Source: Actinomycetota bacterium
Lineage (GTDB): Bacteria; Actinomycetota; Thermoleophilia; Gaiellales; Gaiellaceae
Direction: 5' to 3'
Assembly (NCBI GenBank): GCA_016870235.1
Contig: VGCB01000038.1
Span: forward strand, 1 to 10,776
Length of the DNA stretch: 10,776 bases
Shown: one piece after another, positions 5,759 through 10,776 of the stretch
How the letters are laid out: every line of letters starts with the position of its first letter
How positions within the stretch are numbered: the stretch's first letter is position 1
The notes under the pieces: generated by a model
Databases searched by the model: none
What the model was told of the DNA's origin: nothing
What the model saw: the letters and a program-made list of their open reading frames with translations, nothing else
Translations under genes and position numbers: made by a program

Positions 5759-6538
5759 GTGAGGATCCTCTTCGTCGCGGACGTCGTCGGGCGTCCCGGG
5801 CGCGATGCGATCGAGGCGCGACTGCCGGGGCTCCGGGAGGAGCTCGGCATCGATGTCTGCGTCGTCAACGGCGAGAACGCCGCCGACGGCGTCGGGATCA
5901 CGCCGCGCCTCGCGCAGCGCCTCCTCGCCGCCGGCGCGGACGGCATCACGCTCGGGAACCACGCGTTCCGCCGGCCGGAGATCGGGACGCTGCTGCAGAC
6001 GAGCGACCGGATCGTCCGGCCCGCCAACCTGAGCATCCGCACGCCTGGACGCGGCCTCGCCGTCCTCGAGACGGCCGCCGGCCGCGTGGCGATCGTGAAC
6101 CTCCTCGGCTCGCTCTACCTCGAGCCCGCGCGAAGCATGTGGGAGATCGTCGACGACCTCGTCGCCGAGGCGCGAGGCGCGACCCCGGTCGTGCTCGTCG
6201 ACGTCCACGCCGAGGCGACGAGCGAGAAGGTGGCGCTGGCGCAGTGGCTCGACGGCCGCGTGACCGCGGTGATCGGCACCCACACCCACGTGCAGACGAG
6301 CGATGCCCGCGTCCTGCCGGGGGGCACCGCCGCAATCACGGACGCCGGCATGACCGGTCCGCACGACTCCGTGATCGGCGTCCGGACCGAGCTCGCGACC
6401 CACCGGATGCGGACAGGGCTGCCGGTGCGGTTCGAGACCGCCGATCGCGGCGTGCGCATCGAGGGGGCGCTCGTCACCTGTGACCCGGAGACGGGACGGG
6501 CAGCCGCGATCGAGGCGGTTCGCGTTCCGCATCCGTGA
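5759..6538 (+). CDS. ymdB: YmdB-family metallophosphoesterase
   Basis: The family (TIGR00282) comprises cytoplasmic di-metal phosphodiesterases. B. subtilis YmdB hydrolyses 2',3'-cyclic nucleotides and affects biofilm and motility decisions. The 259-aa length is typical. Metal-site residues sit in the expected places: Asp8 (VADVVGRPG), Glu39-Asn40 (NGENAADGVGIT), Asn67-His68 (TLGNHAF), His150 (DVHAEATSEK), and His175/His177 (GTHTHVQTSD), followed by DAGMTGPHDSVIG (195-207). The common TLGNHxWD variant reads TLGNHAFR here. The start is GTG, 4 bp after the preceding stop, without a clear Shine-Dalgarno sequence. Its last 65 bp overlap the convergent GT87-like gene. No rny gene, a frequent neighbour elsewhere, is nearby. 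Confidence 0.93.
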   Translation: MRILFVADVVGRPGRDAIEARLPGLREELGIDVCVVNGENAADGVGITPRLAQRLLAAGADGITLGNHAFRRPEIGTLLQTSDRIVRPANLSIRTPGRGLAVLETAAGRVAIVNLLGSLYLEPARSMWEIVDDLVAEARGATPVVLVDVHAEATSEKVALAQWLDGRVTAVIGTHTHVQTSDARVLPGGTAAITDAGMTGPHDSVIGVRTELATHRMRTGLPVRFETADRGVRIEGALVTCDPETGRAAAIEAVRVPHP

Positions 6539-7733
6539 CCGCGAGCACCACGAGCAGCGCCACGAGCAGCAGGTCGCGCACGAGCACGAACGCGGAGGCG
6601 ACCGGGTCGAACTCCTTCACGAGGGCCCAGTAGAGGCCGGGAAACCACACCGCCGTCGCGGCGCACGCAGCCGCGAGGAGGCCGAGGACAGCCCGCGAGC
6701 CCGGGCCGAGGACGAACGGAACGAGGAAGACGAGCCAGACGAGGTACTGGGGCGAGAGCACCTTGCTGAAGGCCACGAAGGCCACGACCGAGCCGGCGGC
6801 ATGCCGCACGAGGCGCCGGGGTGTGGCCGGGCCTCTCCAGAACGATCTCCACACGAGGAGGAGCGCCGCCGCACCGACCACCGTCGAGACGCCTGCAAGC
6901 ACCGCGGCGGCGGTGCCGTCGAGGTTCTGCGAGCCCGAGCCCGAGCTCCAGGTGAGCGACATCCCGGCGACGTGGTGCAGCGCGAGCAGGACCCCGGAGG
7001 CAAGGCTCTCGATCTGGAGCGGCCGGCTCAGCTGGCCCCACAGGCTGTCCGCGACCCCGCCGGGGGACATGACCGCGAAGGCGGCGTAGGCGACGACGGG
7101 CACCGCGGCGCACTCCGCGAGACGGGTGAGCGCCACCCGCCTCCCTGACCGGCGCCAGATCCACATGACGGCGATCGGCAGCGCCACGACCGGATAGACC
7201 TTCGTCGCGGTCGCGAGGCCGAGGAGGAGGAGCCCGAGCCGATCCCTCCCGCCCGCGAGCGCGAGGAGTGCGAGGAGGAGGACGAGCACGGGAACGAGGT
7301 CGAACCGCGTCAGGATCACCCCGCCGAGCGCGAGCGGGGTCGCGGCGACGAGCGCGAGGCGGAGCCGCGTCTCGCCGGGAGTCGCACCGAGCACGCGCAG
7401 GAGCCGGGCGGAGACGAGCACCGCAGCGAGCCCGACGGCCGCCATCAGGCCGGAGAAGACGACGAAGAAGGCCCCGCGCGACGACGTCACGAGGGCAGGG
7501 AGGGCGAACGCGACGATCGATCCGGGCGGGTACTCGAGGTCGACGTCGCGATACGGCACCGCGCCGCCTGCGATCCGCTCCCCCAGGTCGCGGTAGCGCG
7601 TGATGTCGACGACCTCGAGGCGGCCGCCCCTCACGTAGTGCCAGACGAGCGTCGCCGCGCCCGCGAGCAGGACGAAGGCGACCGCCGCGACCGCCCCGGG
7701 GCGCCGTGCGGCCGACGCGACCGCCGCGATCAC
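6474..7733 (-). CDS. GT87-like polytopic membrane glycosyltransferase
   Basis: The 419-aa protein is almost entirely membrane helices, about ten by eye. It resembles GT-C glycosyltransferases of family GT87/DUF2029, which use polyprenyl-phosphate sugars at the outer face of the membrane. Supporting motifs are VVDITRYRDLGERIAGG with AVPYRDVDLEYPPG (about 42-71, the first loop, with an early Asp and a typical EYPPG), GLATATKVYPVVALP, and LSPQYLVWLVFLVPF near the end. The GTG start overlaps the previous stop as GTGA, so it is translationally coupled. The hydrophilic C-terminal tail (DAEREPPRSRLPVPSPGHR) is encoded partly in the overlap with ymdB. Donor and acceptor sugars cannot be inferred. Confidence 0.82.
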   Translation of the reverse strand: MIAAVASAARRPGAVAAVAFVLLAGAATLVWHYVRGGRLEVVDITRYRDLGERIAGGAVPYRDVDLEYPPGSIVAFALPALVTSSRGAFFVVFSGLMAAVGLAAVLVSARLLRVLGATPGETRLRLALVAATPLALGGVILTRFDLVPVLVLLLALLALAGGRDRLGLLLLGLATATKVYPVVALPIAVMWIWRRSGRRVALTRLAECAAVPVVAYAAFAVMSPGGVADSLWGQLSRPLQIESLASGVLLALHHVAGMSLTWSSGSGSQNLDGTAAAVLAGVSTVVGAAALLLVWRSFWRGPATPRRLVRHAAGSVVAFVAFSKVLSPQYLVWLVFLVPFVLGPGSRAVLGLLAAACAATAVWFPGLYWALVKEFDPVASAFVLVRDLLLVALLVVLAVTDAEREPPRSRLPVPSPGHR

Positions 7734-9415
7734 CCCGCCGGCCCGGCCCGCCCAGGAGCGCCGGCCGGGGCAGTCGGTCTGACGCCGTAGAGCATGAGCA
7801 GCACGAACGGCAGCACCCAGGGAAGGTAGAGGTAGAACCAGTGCGTCAGCACGAGCTGGAACCCGGCGAGCAGCGCCGCCGTGAGCGCCGCGAGCTCGAG
7901 CGGCCCGCGGCGGCGCGGAATCACGGCGACAGCGCCTGCGAAGACGAGCAGCAGGGCCTGGAGGCCGATCTGGACGAGGTGGAGGTCGGGGACGCCGGCG
8001 GCGTGGTACTGGCCCCAGTCCCAGGGAGAGAACGGCGAGTCGCGCCCGACCTGGTAGGCGATCGTGCTATCCCACATCGTCCGCGCCGCCTCGAGGACGT
8101 CCGGCTCGAGCAAGAGCACCGACAGCGAGGCCACGGTCACCCCCGCAAAGCCGAGGACGAATCGCATCGTCGAGCGACGCCGGTGGGCGAGCCAGAGCGG
8201 CGCCGCGATGAACGCGGCGAACTTGGCGAAGCCGGCGGCCGCCACGGCCGCGCCCCGCGCCGCCGGTCGGGATGCGAGCAGGAAGCCCCAGACGAGGATC
8301 GCCGGCATCAGCGCGTCGTTCGTGTTCGCGTTCAGCGCGTAGGCCGTGAAGGGAAAGGCAGCCCAGCCGAAGGCGAGCGTGACTCCCGCCCGCACGCCGC
8401 CGAGGCGAAGGCCGCAGACGACGAGCCCGAGCAGCACGAGGAGGTCGAAGGCGATCGTGGCCGCGTGGGCAGCCCAGAGCGTGTCCCACCGGCCGCTCCA
8501 GCCGAAGATCCCGACGAAGGGAACGTAGGCCGCGTAGGTGAGCGGGCCGTAGGTGTCGCCGTTCGCGTTCGACGACTCGCAGCGCCCGTTCGCCTGGATC
8601 CGGTCGCGGATGGGCCCGTCGGAGTCGTCCTGGCCGCACGCCGACAGGTCGCCCTCGACCGGCATTCGCCCGTACGGCGCGTGACCGTCGAGCAGGCGGT
8701 CGGCGCCGATCACGCCGGCGTAGCCGACGTCGGTCACGGGCGTCGGGCCCGAAACGTTCAGCGCGATCCGGAACCCGACGAGGAAGACGACCGCCGCGAC
8801 GAGCACCCAGATCGGAAGCACCGGCTTCACGGGTCGGAGGCCCCGGCCGCGAACGCCGACCCACGCGCACCGCACCGCCAGGTACGCGAGCGGCGGGGCC
8901 GCGAGCCCCGCGGACTGGATCACCCGCCCGTGGTTGAAGAACGCGAGCGACACCCCGAACGAGAGCAGCACGAGCAGATCGAGGTTGCGGAGGGAGAGCG
9001 GCTTGCGCAGGTCGGCGAGGCCGACCAGGAAGACCGCCGAGAGCGCGAGCCACACGGGCCAGCGCAGGAGCACCGAGCCGCCGAACTGCCCCGGATTGCC
9101 CCGCGCCATCCCCCACGCCACCTGCGGGCCCGCGAGCGTGCGCGTCACGCGTCGCGTCGCGTCCTCGACGGTCCCGCCCGCTACCTGACCCGCCTTGCCC
9201 GACCAGACGCGGACCGTCCAGGTCCGGGTCTTCTCGTCGAGCTCGGCGGCGGTGATCGGGTCCGGTGGGTAGCGCGCGAGCCACGCCGAGACCTTGGGGG
9301 TTGCGAGCACGGCCGCGATCGCCTCCTGCTCGGTGAGGGAGGGAGGCGCGATGCCGATCGGCGCCGCCGGCAGCGCCGGCCCGTCGGCTGCGGCGGCGGC
9401 ACCTGCGAGGAGCAA
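7730..9415 (-). CDS. GT-C/GT87-like membrane protein with periplasmic PepSY-like N-terminus
   Basis: Taken from the TTG at 9415, this is a 561-aa protein. An N-terminal extracytoplasmic segment (about 11-116) contains LTEQEAIAAVLATPKVSAWL and ends GPQVAWGMARG, which looks PepSY-like. A polytopic core follows. GT87-like features are the loop TPVTDVGYAGVIGADRLLDG with HAPYG (225-249), GDTYGPLTYAAYVPF (286-300), YALNANTNDALMP (359-371) and a C-terminal VLTHWFYLYLPWVLPF. The first large loop has two cysteines (260 and 279) that could form a disulfide. The TTG cuts into the hydrophobic core of a signal peptide. The frame is open to a CTG at 9472 that overlaps the gtrA stop (CTGA) and restores the n-region MTARPARAIRLG, giving 580 aa. 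I consider that the likelier start. Confidence 0.8.
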   Translation of the reverse strand: MLLAGAAAAADGPALPAAPIGIAPPSLTEQEAIAAVLATPKVSAWLARYPPDPITAAELDEKTRTWTVRVWSGKAGQVAGGTVEDATRRVTRTLAGPQVAWGMARGNPGQFGGSVLLRWPVWLALSAVFLVGLADLRKPLSLRNLDLLVLLSFGVSLAFFNHGRVIQSAGLAAPPLAYLAVRCAWVGVRGRGLRPVKPVLPIWVLVAAVVFLVGFRIALNVSGPTPVTDVGYAGVIGADRLLDGHAPYGRMPVEGDLSACGQDDSDGPIRDRIQANGRCESSNANGDTYGPLTYAAYVPFVGIFGWSGRWDTLWAAHAATIAFDLLVLLGLVVCGLRLGGVRAGVTLAFGWAAFPFTAYALNANTNDALMPAILVWGFLLASRPAARGAAVAAAGFAKFAAFIAAPLWLAHRRRSTMRFVLGFAGVTVASLSVLLLEPDVLEAARTMWDSTIAYQVGRDSPFSPWDWGQYHAAGVPDLHLVQIGLQALLLVFAGAVAVIPRRRGPLELAALTAALLAGFQLVLTHWFYLYLPWVLPFVLLMLYGVRPTAPAGAPGRAGPAG

Positions 9416-9468
9416 GAGGACGAGGAGGGCGGCGACGCCGAGCCGGATCGCCCGGGCGGGGCGAGCGG

Positions 9469-9960
9469 TCAGCGGCGGAACGACCAGAGCTTGTTGCCGA
9501 TGAAGTTGACGGGCGTCACGGTGACGATCGCGATCGCCTGCGCCGGGATCTTGCCGAGCCCGAGCTCGACCAGCACGTAGAGCACGAGCAGGTTCGCTCC
9601 AAGCGCGAGCAGGGAGACGACGAGGAACCGCAGCCCCTGCATGACGACCCGGCCGCGGTCGTCCCGGAACGTCCAGGCGCGGTTGAGGGTGTAGTTGTTC
9701 GTCACCCCGACGAGGAACGATATCACCGCGGCCGGAATGTAGTGGACGCCGAGCGGATCGACGCAGAGCCAGTAGACGGCGAGGTTGACGCCGTAGCCGA
9801 TCGAGCCGACGACGCAGAACTTGAGAAGCTGCAGCCAGTTCCCTAGGTGGCGCAGCGAAGCGTTGACCCGCTGACGCGAGAGCCCAGGTCGTGCCGGCGT
9901 CCGGGTCGCGGTCGGTTCCATCCGGTCGAACGGTACCGGCTCGTCCTCCGGGGCTCTCAA
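9469..9960 (-). CDS. GtrA-family membrane protein
   Basis: GtrA-like proteins have four membrane helices and are thought to flip polyprenyl-phosphate-linked sugars or assist glycosyltransferases that use them. The core begins LLKFCVVGSIGYGVNLAVYW and contains the family signatures NNYTLNRAWTF and PVNFIGNKLWSFR at the C-terminus. The start is uncertain. A TTG at 9960 overlaps the pcm stop as TTGA and has GAGGGAGG 3 nt upstream, giving 163 aa. The ATG at 9921 gives 150 aa but lacks a ribosome site. I prefer the TTG because every neighbouring junction is an overlap. The next gene, a GT-C-like protein, is a natural partner. Confidence 0.9.
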   Translation of the reverse strand: MRAPEDEPVPFDRMEPTATRTPARPGLSRQRVNASLRHLGNWLQLLKFCVVGSIGYGVNLAVYWLCVDPLGVHYIPAAVISFLVGVTNNYTLNRAWTFRDDRGRVVMQGLRFLVVSLLALGANLLVLYVLVELGLGKIPAQAIAIVTVTPVNFIGNKLWSFRR

Positions 9961-10577
9961 TCGCCTCCCTCGAACGCGCCGGCGCCGAGGAGCGGGACGA
10001 AGCGGCAGGCGACAGTGCGCCGCACCGCGATCTCGTCGCCCTGCCGCTCGACGAGCGCGAGCGACTGATCCTGCCGCGAGCCGACCGGGATCACGAGCCG
10101 CCCGCCGGGCGCGAGCCGCCTGACCAGGCCGTCGGGAACGACCGGCGAGGCCGCCGCGACCGCGATCGCGTCGTAGGGCGCGTGCCCGGGCCCTCCGGTC
10201 GAGCCGTCGCCGACGACGACGATCGCGTTCCCGACGCCGGCGGCGGCGAGGGCGTCCTCGGCCTGCGCCGCGAGCTCGGGAACGCGTTCGATCGAGACGA
10301 CCCACCGGGCGACACGGGCGAGGACGGCTGCCGCGTAGCCGGACCCCGTCCCGACGTCGAGCACCGTCTCGTCGCCATGGAGGCGCAGGAGCTCGCACAT
10401 GAGCGCGACCATGTACGGCTGCGAGATCGTCTGCCCGTGCCCGATCGGCAGCGCCGCGTCATCGTAGGCGCGCGCCGCGAACGCGGGCGGGACGAAGAGC
10501 TCGCGTGGCACCTCGGCCATCGCCGCGAGCACGCGCTCGTCGACGATCCCGCGCCGCCGCAGCTGCCGGTCGACCAT
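9957..10577 (-). CDS. pcm: protein-L-isoaspartate O-methyltransferase
   Basis: Pcm methylates isoaspartyl residues from damaged Asn/Asp with S-adenosylmethionine, starting their repair in the cytoplasm. The 206-aa protein is full length. It has the N-terminal MVDRQLRRRGIVDERVLAAM, AYDDAALPIGHGQTISQPYM (38-56), the SAM-binding motif VLDVGTGSGYAAAVLARV (72-89), the acidic SIERVPELA, PYDAIAV (134-140), LAPGGRLVIPVG (155-166) and the family ending CRFVPLLGAGAF. It starts 55 bp after the partial membrane gene, and no promoter is visible there. Its stop overlaps the gtrA TTG. A repair enzyme leading an envelope-glycosylation operon is functionally unexplained. Confidence 0.95.
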   Translation of the reverse strand: MVDRQLRRRGIVDERVLAAMAEVPRELFVPPAFAARAYDDAALPIGHGQTISQPYMVALMCELLRLHGDETVLDVGTGSGYAAAVLARVARWVVSIERVPELAAQAEDALAAAGVGNAIVVVGDGSTGGPGHAPYDAIAVAAASPVVPDGLVRRLAPGGRLVIPVGSRQDQSLALVERQGDEIAVRRTVACRFVPLLGAGAFEGGD

Positions 10578-10632
10578 CCGCGCCCGGGCGGCGGCGGGAT
10601 CGATCAGCTGCGACGGACCGGCCGTACCGGGC

Positions 10633-10776
10633 TCACTTGGCGAGCGTCCGCAGGCCCGCGTACCGCTCGGCCGTGCGCTTGCGGATCCGGAGCGCCAGCG
10701 CCGGGAGGACGACGGCCTCGACGTAGCCGACGATCGGCACGAACGCGAGGCCGGCGACGACGAGAGCCGCGCCGGC
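10633..10776 (-). CDS. C-terminal part of a membrane protein, cut by the window edge
   Basis: The last 47 codons of a minus-strand frame end in TGA. They encode a hydrophobic helix (GALVVAGLAFVPIVGYVEAV) and a basic tail (RIRKRTAEAYRGLRTLAK). This is the C-terminus of a membrane-anchored protein with a positively charged cytoplasmic end. The family cannot be named from this fragment. It lies 55 bp upstream of pcm on the same strand, so it is probably in the same operon. Confidence 0.6.
   Translation of the reverse strand, partial: AGAALVVAGLAFVPIVGYVEAVVLPALALRIRKRTAERYAGLRTLAK

Noticed and set aside
7706..9580. 624-aa open frame on the plus strand opposite the PepSY/GT-C gene
   Set aside because: Charged low-complexity Arg/Glu/Pro sequence, with the opposite strand coding a coherent membrane protein.

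Overview
The window is high-GC bacterial DNA (roughly 70% G+C by eye). Codon choice, frequent GTG/TTG starts, the gene families and apparently leaderless promoters suggest an actinobacterium, perhaps of the Thermoleophilia type. That placement is inference, because no rRNA or marker gene is present. I see no mobile element, CRISPR array, tRNA or rRNA.

Left block (1-4617, minus strand). Transcription runs right to left from the divergent region. It carries hemB (porphobilinogen synthase), hemL (glutamate-1-semialdehyde aminomutase), an unrecognised soluble helical protein of 181 aa, a 56-aa single-span membrane protein, and a UbiD-family prFMN-dependent decarboxylase. A short reading frame of uncertain reality overlaps the ubiD stop codon and ends at the window edge. 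hemB, hemL and the 181-aa gene are joined by stop/start overlaps. HemL and HemB catalyse consecutive steps from glutamate-1-semialdehyde to porphobilinogen, and UbiD proteins often serve quinone synthesis, so the block looks like tetrapyrrole plus possible quinone supply for electron transport.

Centre. A 372-bp divergent intergenic region (4618-4989) holds promoters on both strands and several repeat or palindrome signals. These include two TGTCC-N5-GGAC dyads exactly 22 bp apart. To its right, on the plus strand, are a membrane-anchored protein with a degenerate M23/LytM-like domain and, 4 bp later, a YmdB-family metallophosphoesterase. The ymdB 3' end overlaps the convergent minus-strand operon by 65 bp.

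Right block (6474-10776, minus strand). A tightly coupled operon reads: C-terminus of a membrane protein, pcm (protein-L-isoaspartate methyltransferase), a GtrA-family flippase-like protein, a large membrane protein with a periplasmic PepSY-like region and a GT-C/GT87-like core, and a second GT87-like membrane protein. Three successive junctions overlap as TTGA, CTGA and GTGA. The gene content suggests polyprenyl-phosphate-sugar-dependent glycosylation at the outer face of the membrane.

The window is mostly recognisable core metabolism and envelope genes. The most notable items are the TANNNT box 6-8 nt before every start that begins a transcription unit, the tandem dyads, the likely CTG start, and the small or unknown genes inside the heme/ubiD block.
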